A DNA stretch of 64,000 nucleotides from Streptomyces coeruleorubidus (GCF_028885415.1 NZ_CP118527.1:372001-436000); one strand, 5' to 3'. Shown: positions 25,877 to 35,637, numbered from the stretch's first letter. Numbers and translations are program-made. Notes: generated from the letters alone by a model not told the origin.

Positions 25877-27942
25877 ATGGGAACGTACGAGGATGTCTTC
25901 CGCGCCAGTACCGAGGACCCGGAGAGCTTCTGGCTGAAGGCGGCAGAGGGCATCGACTGGGATGTCACCCCGCGACGCGCCCTGGACTCCTCGGGCGCAC
26001 CGTTCTACCGCTGGTTTCCCGACGGGCGGCTCAACGTCTGTTTCAACGCGCTCGACCGGCACGTCGAAGCCGGCCGCGGCGAACAGCCCGCGCTCATCTA
26101 CGACTCCCCGTGACCGACACCCGGCGCACCTACACCTATGCGCAGCTGAGGGACGAGGTGGCGGCCTTCGCCGGAGCGCTGGCACAACTCGGTGTGGGGC
26201 ATGGCGACCGCGTGGTGATCTACATGCCGATGGTTCCCGAGGCCGTCGTCGCGATGCTGGCCTGTGCACGCATCGGCGCGGTCCACTCGGTCGTCTTCGG
26301 CGGGTTCGCCCCGCGCGAACTCGCCCTCCGTATCGATGACGCGGCTCCCAAGGTGGTCGTCTCCGCCTCCTGCGGCATCGAGGGCCAGCGCGTCATCGCA
26401 TACAAGCCCCTGCTGGACCGGGCGATCGAACTCGCCGTCCACAAGCCCGAGAAGTGCGTGATCCTGCAACGCCCGCAGGAGCCGGCCGCGCTGGGCCCGG
26501 ACGATCTCGACTGGGCCGGCGTGGTGGCCGCCGCGTCGCCGGCCGACTGCGTTCCCGTCCCCGCCACCGATCCCCTCTACATCCTCTACACGTCCGGAAC
26601 GACCGGAAAGCCCAAGGGAGTCGTGCGTGACTGCGGCGGCTGCGCGGTGGCCCTGCACTGGTCGATGGGCGCCGTGTACGACGTGGGCCCGGGCGAGACG
26701 ATGTTCACCGGCTCCGACGTCGGCTGGGTCGTCGGGCACTCCTACATCGTCTACGCGCCCCTGCTGACCGGCGCGACGACGGTCCTGTACGAGGGCAAGC
26801 CGGTCGGCACCCCGGACGCGGGCCAGTTCTGGCGCGTGGCCGCCGAGTACCGGGTCAAGACCATGTTCACGGCGCCCACCGCCTTCCGGGCGATCAGGAA
26901 GGAGGACCCGAAGGGGGCGCTCACCGCCGGCTACGACCTCTCCCACCTGCGCTATCTCTTTCTGGCCGGTGAGCGCCTGGACCCCGAGACCTACCACTGG
27001 GCGAGCGCTCTGCTGGGCGTCCCGGTGATCGACCACTGGTGGCAGACCGAGACCGGGTGGCCCATCGTCGCCAACCCCGTGGGCATCGAAGCCGCTCCCC
27101 TCAAGCCCGGCTCCCCGACCCGCCCGCTGCCGGGCTGGGACGTCCGCGTCCTCGACGCTTCGGGCGAGCCGGTGCCTGCGGGCGTGGACGGCGCGATCGT
27201 CGTGAGGCTTCCCCTGCCGCCCGGCGCGCTCCCCACTCTCTGGAAGGACGACGACCGCTACGTCGCCTCCTACCTCTCCGCCTACGACGGCTACTACCTC
27301 ACCGGCGACAGCGGCCACATCGACGACGACGGCTACGTCTTCGTGATGGGCCGCACCGACGACGTCATCAACGTCGCCGGCCACCGGCTGTCCACCGGCA
27401 GCATGGAAGAGGCCCTGGCCGCCCATCCCGACGTCGCCGAATGCGCCGTCATCGGCGTCGCCGACGCCCTCAAGGGACAGGTACCGCGCGGCTTCGTCGT
27501 CCTGAAAGCAGGCAGCAACCGCGAACCGAGCGAGGTCGAGTCCGAACTCGTCCAGCTCGTACGCGAACGCATCGGTGCCGTCGCCTCCCTCAAGGACGTC
27601 ACGGTCGTGGCCGCCCTGCCCAAGACCCGCTCGGGAAAGATCCTGCGCAAGACCATGCGCGGCATCGCCGACGGCCGCGACGAACCCATCCCGTCCACGG
27701 TGGACGACCCGGGCGTCATCGAGGTCCTGCGCCCGGTACTCCGCCGCGCCGGCCGCACCCGTGAAGGGGCATCGACCTCGCGATCGAGCACGAGAAGGCC
27801 GGACGCCCGCTCAGCGCGCAGCCGGGGCTCGTCACCGGACTCGTCGCACCGACCCGCACCCGGGCCTGGGGAGACCGACGCGATGCCGGTCTGGTACGGG
27901 CCCAGTCAGTCTGGTGCGGTGAGCAGGGCGGCCAGTGGCTGA
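25877..27942 (+). CDS. prpE: Propionyl/acetyl-CoA synthetase (PrpE/ACS family), one frameshift and an odd tail
   Basis: It activates a short-chain acid to acyl-CoA with ATP through an acyl-adenylate. The N-terminal part (MGTYEDVFRASTEDPESFWL, then FYRWFPDGRLNVCFNALDRH) is cut by one missing base near 26105 and resumes TDTRRTYTYAQLRDEVAAFA. The AMP-binding motif is YILYTSGTTGKPKGVVRDCG, then DHWWQTETGWPIVANP, and YYLTGDSGHIDDDGYVFVMG. The conserved Lys lies in LPKTRSGKILRKTMRGIADG. The core should end near 27750. The last 60 codons are Ser/Arg-rich and do not belong to the family, so a further shift near 27770 has probably removed the real stop. Acceptor acid is inferred from family only. Confidence 0.82.
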
Positions 27943-28231
27943 TGGAGGATGTCCCTCACGGCATCCCGGGGAGTGACGTGTGCCGGTCGTCTCGGCGACA
28001 CAAACGACGGACAGAAGCACCTTGCCGTCCTCGATTGCGGATCCCATCCCAAGGTCATGCGTCGTCTCGGTGCCGTCCTGCTCGTTCAGTGAGCCTTTCT
28101 CGGTAACCGGCGGTCACCGATCGTGACGCTTCGGCTTGCGGCGCCGCTCTCTCCAACCTCAAGTCCGGGCAGACGTAAGGCTCCTGATAGGGACGATCTT
28201 GCGACAGAAAGATCCGACCGAGGGGCCTCAT
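27943..28231. other. Intergenic remnant region
   Basis: No gene is recognised. A minus-strand frame (THDLGMGSAIEDGKVLLSVV, then CVAETTGTRHSPG) looks protein-like and may be debris of a lost gene. Confidence 0.3.
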
Positions 28232-28753
28232 GTGTCGACCAGCGTCACATACACCGCCGTGCTCGATGCGCAGCGGTCCACCGCCGAGCATCTGGCCCGG
28301 CTGCTGCGAGACCGTCGGGCCGAGATCGGCACCCGCAGGGGACGACGTGCGCTGGGCTGCTTTGGGCAGGCCGTATTCGTCCTGCGCTGGTTCATCGACG
28401 GCACGCGTATGGCCCAACTCGCCCGTGACAACGGCCTGTCAACATCCACCGCCTACCGGTACCTGCACGAAGGACTCACCGTCCTGGCGGCCGGCGCACC
28501 AGATCTCGACACCGCGCTGCGACGCGCGAAAGAGGCCGGGCTGACCCATCTGAACCAGGCGGCAAGCTGACCGAGGCGCAGCAGACCTGCAACAAGGTCA
28601 TCCGGGATGTCCACGGCGTGTGCTAGCGCGCCAACTCCCTGCTCAAGACAACGTTCAAGGCCCTGCGCCGAGTCAGCCTCGACCCCAGCAGGATCACCGA
28701 GATCGCCGCAGCCGCCCTTTCCCCTGCAACTGGAGTACGGCCGCCCCATCTGA
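28232..28753 (+). pseudogene. IS5-family (Tnp_4/DDE) transposase with catalytic core deleted
   Basis: The N-terminal HTH domain is intact: VTYTAVLDAQRSTAEHLARL, GRRALGCFGQAVFVLRWF and LARDNGLSTSTAYRYLHEGL. The sequence then jumps from HLNQAAS to the C-terminal end (GKLTEAQQTCNKVIRDVHGV, a TAG, LLKTTFKALRRVSLDPSRIT), with a final frameshift before the TGA at 28751. About 150 residues with the DDE residues are missing. No terminal repeats were identified. It is an inactive relic. Confidence 0.8.
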
Positions 28754-28922
28754 CGGAGATCACGGAAGCTGGGACTTGAAAGGGACAGCCGGCGACCGCC
28801 ATTTGGCCGCTCGACGCGCCCACCCGCAGGCGACACCGCGCGCCGCGTCCGACGCGCACAGGTAGCAGGACCAGCAGTATCTCGCAGAGGCGCGAAGGCC
28901 TCGTCTAGCTGAGGAAGTCGCT

Positions 28923-29720
28923 ATGCCGTCGATTGCCGTGAACGGGACAGACATCTACTACGAGCTTCGGGGCAATGGCCCATCGGTGCTGTTCATCTCC
29001 GGCGCGACCGGCGATGCCGGACACTTCGACCGAGTCGCGGACTTGCTCGCCGACGAATTCACCGTGGTCACCTACGACAGGCGTGGCAACTCCCGCAGCC
29101 CCCGCCCCAGCGGGTGGGAGGCCACATCTGTAGCCGAGCAGGCCGACGACGCCGCAGTACTTCTCACCGCGCTCGCGCTCGCTCCCGCCGCCGTGTTCGG
29201 CAACAGCTATGGGGCGATCACCGCCCTCGACCTGCTCATCCGCCACGCCGACGTCGTCCGCGGCGCCCTCCTTCACGAGATCACGCTCTTCTCAGTCCTG
29301 GAGAACCCGGGCGAGGCCCAGGCCGCAGTGAGGTCGGTCGTCCAAGCAGGGATGGCCGCCGGGGGGCCTCAGGCAGCCGTAGAGCGCTTCATCCGATTTG
29401 CTGCGGGCGACGAGACCTGGGATCGCCTGGCCCCGGACCTGCGCCACAGGATGGCCTCGAACGGGGAGACTCTTTTCGGCGTCGAGATGGGGACGTTCGA
29501 GTCCTACCATCCTGACGACGCGACGCTCGCCGGCATCACCGCCCCTGCCCAGGTCTTGGTCGGCCGGGAATCACCGGATTCCTTCCATGAAGCCGCCACC
29601 TGGCTCGCCGCCCGACTCGGGGTCGAGGTAGCGCAGACCCCAGGCGCACACACGCCGCAGTGGGATCGACCCGAGGAACTCGTCCGCACCATCAGGCCGT
29701 TCCTGCGCGCACTCTCGTAG
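28923..29720 (+). CDS. Alpha/beta-fold hydrolase
   Basis: The protein has 265 residues with an intact frame and a GAGGAAG ribosome site. The oxyanion/His region is GPSVLFISGATGDAGHFDRV, the nucleophile elbow VFGNSYGAITALDLL (G-N-S-Y-G), and the C-terminal His probably TPGAHTPQW. VTYDRRGNSRSPRP is the typical strand after the cap. Such proteins are usually esterases, epoxide hydrolases or haloperoxidase-like enzymes; nothing narrows the substrate. It stands alone between IS debris and an MFS exporter. Confidence 0.85.
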   Translation: MPSIAVNGTDIYYELRGNGPSVLFISGATGDAGHFDRVADLLADEFTVVTYDRRGNSRSPRPSGWEATSVAEQADDAAVLLTALALAPAAVFGNSYGAITALDLLIRHADVVRGALLHEITLFSVLENPGEAQAAVRSVVQAGMAAGGPQAAVERFIRFAAGDETWDRLAPDLRHRMASNGETLFGVEMGTFESYHPDDATLAGITAPAQVLVGRESPDSFHEAATWLAARLGVEVAQTPGAHTPQWDRPEELVRTIRPFLRALS

Positions 29721-29831
29721 CTGGCCGACCGCAGGGCCCGGACCGGCGCGAAACGGACTGGAGATCCCGATCAGCCTCGCCGAGATGCCCGCACCGCGCT
29801 CAGTCGCAACCCTCCGGAAGTCACGAAATCC

Positions 29832-29893
29832 TTCAACTCGCAAATCCGCCGGAGGGCACAAAATTATTCAGTCCGCAAATCCGGCAGAGGGCA
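29832..29893 (+). repeat. Imperfect 27-bp direct repeat upstream of the MFS gene
   Basis: Two copies spaced 35 bases apart share CGCAAATCCG and GAGGGCA (29832-29858 and 29867-29893). They lie about 115-175 bases before the MFS start and could be a tandem regulator site. Confidence 0.5.
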
Positions 29894-30008
29894 TACAGTC
29901 CGTTCGGCCGCAACAGTCTTGGCAAGAAAATCTAAGCTTGACGGCGTCGTGGAGTTTGCTTATGGTCCAGTCGTTCAGGTTCCCGCCGATCGATATCCGA
30001 AGGTGTTC

Positions 30009-31571
30009 ATGGCCACGCCTCCAACGTTGTCGAAGTCCAGGCAGCAGTTGATTCTTTCCGTTCTTATGTTGTGTTCGCTGCTGATTTGGATAGAAAATAC
30101 CGTCCTGAGTACTACGCTGGAGACCCTTGCAGACCCGGTCCGTGGACTGGGGGCCAATCCTGGTCAGCTGCAATGGGCGACCGGTTCGTACACCCTGGCC
30201 TTCGCCACATTAATGTTCACTGCAGGCGCATTGGGCGATCGGTTCGGTCACCGGACTGTGTTTTCCAGTGGGCTGGTGATCTTCGCCGGGTCCTCGCTGT
30301 GGGCGGCGTACGCAAGCGATGCGGGCCAGCTGATTGCAGCTCGGGCTGCGATGGGGGTGGGCAGCGCGCTGATCACGCCCGCCATGATGGCCATCCTTAT
30401 GTGGACCTTTACCGGCCCCGCGCGGGCTGCCGCGATCGGCATTTTCTCGACGTCGGCCGGTGTCGGAATGGCCGCCGGCCCGGTTCTGGCGGGGTTCCTG
30501 CTCGATCATTTCTGGTGGGGCTCGGTCTTTCTGATCAATATTCCGGTCGCGGCATTGGCGTTGGTCGGGCTCGCCGTGCTGGTTCCGAATTTCCGCAGCC
30601 CCACTCCGCGACCACTGGACCCCGCTGGAATGTTGCTGTCGATCAGTGGGCTCGTGGCGTTGGCCTACGGACTGATCCGGGCGGGGCAGGTGACGGTGTG
30701 GAGTCGTACCGACGTCTGGGCGCCGATCGTTGTCGGTCTGGTCCTGCTGGCCGTTTTCGTACTCGTCGAACTGCGCCTCAAGATGCCCAGCTTTGATCCG
30801 CGACTGTTCGCGCAACGCACATTCGGTGGCGGCAATGTGGCGCTCGGATTGCTGCTCTTCGGTGTGGCCGCCATCACCTTCTATAACGCGTTCTACCTGC
30901 AAGGCGCGCTCGGGTTTTCGGCGATGAAGGCGGGTTTGGCCAATATCCCGACCGCACTCGGCGCGCTCGCTGGGGCGCCCCTTGCCTCGCGCCTCGTTCG
31001 CCGCCTGCCGCTACGCCTTGTCACCGTGCCGGCGTTAACCGTGGCTGCGCTGACCATGGGCGGGTACGGGTTCCTCGGACTCCAAACTCCACTCGTCTGG
31101 ATCGAGATCCTGTTGTTGATCCAGGGCCTCTCGATCGGCATGGTGATCGGCCCCGTTACGGCCGCATTGATCAGCGACCTGCCGTTGGAACAGGCCGGTG
31201 CGGGATCGGCCGTCACCAACACCGTGCGACAAACCGGCAGTGTGATCGGAATCGCAGTAGGCGGCACGATCATGTCGATCATGTACCGACGTGCGATCGA
31301 ACCTTCGCTGGAGGGTGCACCCGGTCCGGTGCGGGATCAGGCGCGAGTTTCCGCCGAACAGGCCCGTCACGTCGCCACCGCTATCCACCGGCCCGCTCTT
31401 GCTCAGGCTGCTGATAATGCGTTTATCCATGCTATGCACGTCGGCGCGGGCTGGATCGCGGTCATCGCACTCCTCGGAGCAGCTGTGCTGCTGATTACCT
31501 TGCCTGCTGTCGGAAAGAAGAAGGGTCCGATACCGGAGCCGGACTACGAAGAGGCCCGCAGCTCCGTCTGA
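30009..31571 (+). CDS. MFS drug exporter, DHA2 (14-TM, EmrB/QacA) family
   Basis: The protein has 520 residues. Membrane segments start at LILSVLMLCSLLIWIENTVL. The family motif D1 region follows (LQWATGSYTLAFATLMFTAG), motif A is ALGDRFGHRTVF, and motif C-like GVGMAAGPVLAGFLLDHFWW leads to FLINIPVAALALVGL. The C-terminal half continues to AGWIAVIALLGAAVLLITLP. The ATG at 30009 gives the normal N-terminus; the frame is open to 29919. Such proteins expel drugs with proton influx. Base composition (more A/T at third positions) differs from its neighbours, and it is bordered by IS remnants, so recent transfer is likely. A regulator is not adjacent. Confidence 0.9.
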   Translation: MATPPTLSKSRQQLILSVLMLCSLLIWIENTVLSTTLETLADPVRGLGANPGQLQWATGSYTLAFATLMFTAGALGDRFGHRTVFSSGLVIFAGSSLWAAYASDAGQLIAARAAMGVGSALITPAMMAILMWTFTGPARAAAIGIFSTSAGVGMAAGPVLAGFLLDHFWWGSVFLINIPVAALALVGLAVLVPNFRSPTPRPLDPAGMLLSISGLVALAYGLIRAGQVTVWSRTDVWAPIVVGLVLLAVFVLVELRLKMPSFDPRLFAQRTFGGGNVALGLLLFGVAAITFYNAFYLQGALGFSAMKAGLANIPTALGALAGAPLASRLVRRLPLRLVTVPALTVAALTMGGYGFLGLQTPLVWIEILLLIQGLSIGMVIGPVTAALISDLPLEQAGAGSAVTNTVRQTGSVIGIAVGGTIMSIMYRRAIEPSLEGAPGPVRDQARVSAEQARHVATAIHRPALAQAADNAFIHAMHVGAGWIAVIALLGAAVLLITLPAVGKKKGPIPEPDYEEARSSV

Positions 31572-31871
31572 GAGTGTGACGGCAGAACCCAGGCTCAGGC
31601 CCGCCGCAGGGCAGCATCGAATACCAGCTTCCGCAGCTCAGCGGGGTCTGCGACCGGGATCGATAGTTGACACAAGGCAACGTTGGTGACCTGCACTGAT
31701 GCCAATTACCTTCAGCGGCTGGAAGTACGGAATCAGAGAGATAGTTGGCACTTCGGTACAGCGCAGGTCAAGGGGCATGCTGCCGTAGCTAGTGCTGTGA
31801 CCGGGAAGGTCGCCGGGTTGGTGGTTGGGGCGGTTGGATGGGCGGTGACGTCGGTTTCGACCGCTGGAGGT
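31572..31871. other. Region with a short minus-strand coding remnant
   Basis: On the minus strand, ending at a stop at 31593, the frame ASVQVTNVALCQLSIPVADP followed by AELRKLVFDAALRRA looks like the end of a protein of unknown family. Nothing else is recognised. Confidence 0.35.
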
Positions 31872-31975
31872 GTGGTGGCTGAGCCTGTGCGGGTGCACAG
31901 ACTGACCGATCAGGAAGGGCAGAAGCTGCAGCAGATCTTGCGCCGGGGAAGTACCAGCTCGGTGCGCTACCGGCG
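31872..31975 (+). pseudogene. IS630-family transposase N-terminal remnant
   Basis: The frame AEPVRVHRLTDQEGQKLQQI then LRRGSTSSVRYRR matches the first 35 residues of a common Streptomyces IS630 transposase and then breaks off. This is a different IS630 type from the complete copy at 33.2-34.4 kb. Confidence 0.65.
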
Positions 31976-32193
31976 AATTCCGCTGTTCGATGGTCGGGGC
32001 ACTCCGGCAAGAGCATGCTGTGCGCCATGAAGACGAAGCGAATGAGGCTCGCCTCGCACCTTGCGGGCAGGACTGGCGAACACGCCATGCTTCAGTGCAA
32101 GGTGCAGTGGTGTACCGACGGCGTAGATCTCCGCACAGAGAAGAGGCGTACTGCGGTCTTGGATGACACCAGCCCTGCTGCGGAGTCGACCCG

Positions 32194-33210
32194 ATGACTC
32201 ATTTGAGGGTACTCCCTCGAAGTCTCGCCCCGCTCGCCGAAGAGTCACTGCCCGGGTATGTGCTCCGGCTCGCCTACCGGCTGGACCGCTCGCCCTGGCG
32301 CATCGGTGAGCTGTGCGGGTTGGGCACCTTCCAGACAGCCATCGCCCACCGTAATTTGCGCGCTGTTCCGGCTGCGGTCTCAGCACAGTTCTCAGCGGCG
32401 GCTGGACTGCGGACGGAGGAAGTTGCCTCCATGACCATGCAACGGTTCGCTTCCACGTACCCCCTGCTCCAGCGCGTTCAGACAGATACCGCGTTCACGG
32501 GACGTAGCGCATTAGTAAACTGGGCGGTGAACCCTTCCACCAGATTCTGCCCCGAGTGTCTTCGTGGCAACGGCAGTCCGGTCCAGGCTGCATTCGGCGG
32601 CGCGTGGAAGATCCGCTGGCACCTCCCGATGTCCTTCGCGTGCTTGCAGCACCACCGCCTCCTGCGCGCCGTGTGCCCCTCCTGCTCAAACCCTCTCAAC
32701 ACGAACAGCCCGGGGACAGTCAGGTTAATCAAGCTGCCGCGCGTCGCCGGCCTCCACCCACTCCAGTGCCGCCACATTCCGGCCGACCAGATCGGCAAAC
32801 GCGCCTTCAGGACCGCCACCGCATGTGGTGCACGACTCGATGAGGTTCTCGATCACGACGGCAGGGTGGGGAGCAAGGACCTCGGCCAGCTACTCGCTCT
32901 GCAGCAGCTCTTGGATCAAGAGCTGGCAGCAAATGAGCAGCCCGCTGGGATTTCTCGTCCTGCCGACAAATCGTTCTTCCCGGACTTGGTCATGGCAGCC
33001 CATCTCATCAGACTCAGTTGGCCGGTCGGGGAAGCACTACTGCCGTCGCAAGCCCTGGCGGCGCTGGTCGACACGCACTGCGCACCGGTCGCGCCGCCCG
33101 CACCCGCGCAGCGCGGCGCATCGTCGGACCACAGACACCTCGATACCCGATACACCCCTACCGACCCCGCCCAATGCGGGGCGCTCCTGCTAGCGGCCCA
33201 CAACCTACTA
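32194..33210 (+). pseudogene. TniQ-family protein, interrupted by an IS630 element
   Basis: The frame MTHLRVLPRSLAPLAEESLP, GYVLRLAYRLDRSPWRIGEL opens like TniQ, a target-selection partner in Tn7/Tn5053-type transposition. The zinc-binding part has CPECLRG (about residue 116), W-x-L-P-M-S-F-A-C-x-x-H and VCPSCSNPL, the usual TniQ Cys/His spacing. The gene is split after about 338 codons (AAHNLL) by the IS, whose 2-base TA duplication marks the junction. Beyond the IS the frame continues with Arg-rich sequence and no TniQ features, so the 3' part was probably lost before insertion. No TniA/TniB is nearby. Confidence 0.8.
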
Positions 33211-34329
33211 GTGTCCTGCGCCGGAGATCCGTCGGCAGAAGCGGGCGAGGGAGTCGAGGATCTCTTCGGCTGTCTTGGTCCAGATGAAGGGCTTGGGGTC
33301 TTCGTTCCAGTTCTTGACCCATGCGCGGATGTCAGCTTCGAGGGCCTGCACGTTCTTGTGTGCGCCGCGGCGGATCTTCTGGTCGGCGAGGAAACCGAAC
33401 CACCGCTCGACCTGGTTGATCCAGGAGGAACCGGTCGGGGTGAAGTGCATGTGGAAGCGAGGGTGTTTGGCGAGCCACGTCTTGACCGCCGGGGTCTTGT
33501 GGGTGCCGTAGTCGTCGCAGATCAAGTGGATCTGCAGATGCGCCGGAACCTCCTTGTCGATCCTGACCAGGAACTTCTTGAACTCCACTGCCCGGTGCCG
33601 GCGGTGCAGGGCGCTGATGACCTCGCCGGTGGCGACATCGAACGCGGCGAACAAGGTGGTCAGGCCGTTGCGCACGGAGTCGTGAGTGCGCCGTTCGGGC
33701 ATGCCCGGCATTATCGGCAGCACCGGCTGGGACCGGTCCAGGACCTGGATCTGCGACTTCTCATCCACACACAGCACAACCGCGCCCTCGGGCGGGTTGA
33801 AGTAGAGGCCGACGACGTCGTAGACCTTCTCCACGAACAGCGGGTCCGTCGACAGCTTGAACGTGTCCGCCAGATGCGGCTTGAGCTGGAACTTCCGCCA
33901 GATCCGGCCCACGGTCGACTTCGACAGGCCGCTGCGGTCCGCCATCGACCTGCGCGACCAGTGCGTGGCGTTCTTCGGGAGTTGTTCCAGCGTGGTGACC
34001 ACGACGGCTTCCACCTGGTCGACGCTGATGGTGGGCGGTCGGCCCGGCCGGGGCTCGTCCACCAGCCCGTCCAGCCGGTGGGCGAGGAATCGCCGCCGCC
34101 ACTTGCGGACTGTGTCCGCGGTGACCCGCAGGTCCCGAGCAACCGCCACGATCGGCGGCACCTCCGGCCCCGCGCACGCCAGCACAATCCGCGCGCGCAG
34201 AGCCAGGGCCTGGGCAGACGTGGCCCGACGCGTCCACCGCTCCAACATCGCCCGCTCCTCAGCGGACAGCAGCAACGGTTCCAGCTTCGGACCCCGACGA
34301 GGAACTGACGCACCAGCAGCAGAAGTCAC
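33208..34329 (-). CDS. IS630-family transposase
   Basis: The protein has about 373 residues with an intact frame. The N-terminal HTH pair spans SAQALALRARIVLACAG to LRVTADTVRKWRRRFLAHRL and SKSTVGRIWRKFQLKPH. The DDE catalytic core is VVLCVDEKSQIQVLD (first Asp), IHLICDDYGTHKTPAV (second Asp) and SSWINQVERWFGFLAD (Glu). I chose the GTG at 34329 (product begins VTSAAGASVPRRG), since the ATG at 34347 lies close to the terminal repeat. The last sense codon is the final one inside the element, and the stop TAG is made from the TA target duplication plus one host base. Confidence 0.9.
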   Translation of the reverse strand: MTSAAGASVPRRGPKLEPLLLSAEERAMLERWTRRATSAQALALRARIVLACAGPEVPPIVAVARDLRVTADTVRKWRRRFLAHRLDGLVDEPRPGRPPTISVDQVEAVVVTTLEQLPKNATHWSRRSMADRSGLSKSTVGRIWRKFQLKPHLADTFKLSTDPLFVEKVYDVVGLYFNPPEGAVVLCVDEKSQIQVLDRSQPVLPIMPGMPERRTHDSVRNGLTTLFAAFDVATGEVISALHRRHRAVEFKKFLVRIDKEVPAHLQIHLICDDYGTHKTPAVKTWLAKHPRFHMHFTPTGSSWINQVERWFGFLADQKIRRGAHKNVQALEADIRAWVKNWNEDPKPFIWTKTAEEILDSLARFCRRISGAGH

Positions 34330-34364
34330 GCAACAACTAACGATCAACTACTGGCGCAGGACAC
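33211..34364. mobile_element. Complete IS630-family insertion sequence with TA target duplication
   Basis: The 1154-base element has 12-base perfect terminal inverted repeats (GTGTCCTGCGCC at the left end, its complement at the right end, 34353-34364). It is flanked by TA at 33209-33210 and 34365-34366, the hallmark of IS630/Tc1-mariner insertion. The single gene inside is intact, so the element may be active. It sits inside the TniQ gene. Confidence 0.9.
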
Positions 34365-34404
34365 TAGCCCGCTGGCGCCGACGTGCACGTCACGCACGGG
34401 CAAG

Positions 34405-35238
34405 CTACTCATGGCGACCAAACCGGCCCACGTCGAAGGCCTGCGCAAGACCCACGAGATCATGTCCGGCCAGCTCGGGATCGAGACCCGGCTGATCCCC
34501 CGAAGCGGGATCCACTCCGAGATCGGCTCCGACCGCTTCCACGGCGGAATGGTCGACGCCAGAGCGCCGTGCTGCACGTCGACGGAGATCACCACCAAGG
34601 AGGAGTACTTGGCCCGCCAATCCGCCCGGTCGGTGTGCTCGGCGCCTGTCCTTCTCCCCACATCGCCAGGGCGACCGCCTGGGTGTCGAAGACACCTTGG
34701 CCACCGGGGTGGAGGTGGTGGTCTTTATGATCACGGTGGACTGGACGGGGAAGTGGCGATGGCGGCGCTGCTCACCCCGATGGCGTGGTACGCCGTTTCT
34801 TCGGGGACGGTTGACGATGCTGGACAGGGTGAGGGCGGTGACCGTGTCCCGTACGCCGGGCATCTGGGCGATGTTCTCCCAGACGACTCGTGCGCGTTCC
34901 AGGCGAGGCCGCCTCCAAGCGCACCATGATGTCGTAGTCGCCGCTGAGGATCTCACAGATGACGACCTCCGGAATGCCCTTGAGTGCGGCCAGGACGTCG
35001 CCTCCGCGCATGCGGTCCTGGCGGTAGATGAGGACGAGCGCCGAGACGACATTGCCGGTGTCCTCGCCCGGACGGACGATGGTGTAGCCAGCGATGTGGC
35101 CGTTCCGCTCCAGCCGTCGATGCGCTGGCGCACCGCATTACGGGAGAGCAGCACCCTGCCGGCCAGCTCCGAGTGCGAGAGGCGGGCGTTGCGGGTCAGC
35201 TCGGCGATGATCTTCTCGTCGATGGCGTCCACGGCCAA
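34405..35238 (-). CDS. Lrp/AsnC-family regulator, two compensating frameshifts
   Basis: The HTH is AIDEKIIAELTRNARLSHSE followed by LAGRVLLSRNAVRQRID. After a missing base near 35115 the ligand-binding RAM domain reads IAGYTIVRPGEDTGNVVSAL, GGDVLAALKGIPEVVICEIL and SGDYDIMVRLEAA. A second shift near 34905 restores the first frame for LERARVVWENIAQMPGV and TVTALTLSSIVN. The native protein (about 150 residues) should end near 34800; the open frame to 34405 is antisense to the oxidoreductase fragment and is not coding. Lrp proteins sense amino acids, fitting the catabolic operon that ends here. Confidence 0.75.
   Translation of the reverse strand: MAVDAIDEKIIAELTRNARLSHSELAGRVLLSRNAVRQRIDGWSGTATSLATPSSVRARTPAMSSRRSSSSTARTACAEATSWPHSRAFRRSSSVRSSAATTTSWCAWRRPRLERARVVWENIAQMPGVRDTVTALTLSSIVNRPRRNGVPRHRGEQRRHRHFPVQSTVIIKTTTSTPVAKVSSTPRRSPWRCGEKDRRRAHRPGGLAGQVLLLGGDLRRRAARRSGVDHSAVEAVGADLGVDPASGDQPGLDPELAGHDLVGLAQAFDVGRFGRHE
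34411..34600 (+). pseudogene. FAD-dependent oxidoreductase internal fragment
   Basis: The frame TKPAHVEGLRKTHEIMSGQL, then GIETRLIPRSGIHSEIGSDR and FHGGMVD matches the middle of DadA/OrdL-type FAD oxidases. A neighbouring frame gives SAVLHVDG, also in keeping with the family. Both ends, including the FAD-binding N-terminus, are absent. It probably belonged to the amine-catabolic cluster on its right and was cut off by rearrangement. Confidence 0.55.
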
Positions 35239-35637
35239 CCGTCTACTTCGTCAAGTCGGTGGAGATGGCCGTCCCACGGCACTCGGGTCACGGGTGCCAT
35301 GGGGGCTGCGGAGCATGGTGGGGTGCGGGTGAGGAAGAACCGAGACTCCCCACCGGGCTGCCGTGGCTGCTTGACGTCCCAGACGCCCTGCCCCGCCAAC
35401 GCCGGATGTCCTTTGCTGTCGGTGACCAGGATCTGAGAGGCAGGCGCCGACGGCAGGAACTGCTTCACACCGCCGTCCTGTCGAAGATCCGCCCGGGCGG
35501 CCAGGCTGGCGACATTGAGGCCGCCGGAGACTGGCGGCCACCCTTGACCGGGTCGCTGGTAGTGGAATGGACCCTCACCCCGGTCACTGCCTTGCCCTGC
35601 ACGACGGGGGGAGAGGGCTCCGCTAGTTTCGGCTTGC
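35239..35637. other. Gap between Lrp gene and ALDH gene with a possible coding remnant
   Basis: No intact gene. A minus-strand frame reads NVASLAARADLRQDGGVKQF, LPSAPASQILVTDSKGHPAL and AGQGVWDVKQP, which looks like real protein but has no start, no stop in place and no family that I recognise. Confidence 0.35.

Noticed and set aside
32194..34308. 704-codon frame suggesting a large TniQ fusion protein
   Set aside because: After codon 338 it runs antisense through the IS630 transposase; the insertion junction with TA duplication explains it.
34405..34800. C-terminal 130 codons of the Lrp frame as a genuine domain
   Set aside because: They are antisense to an FAD-oxidoreductase fragment, and Lrp proteins normally end near residue 150.
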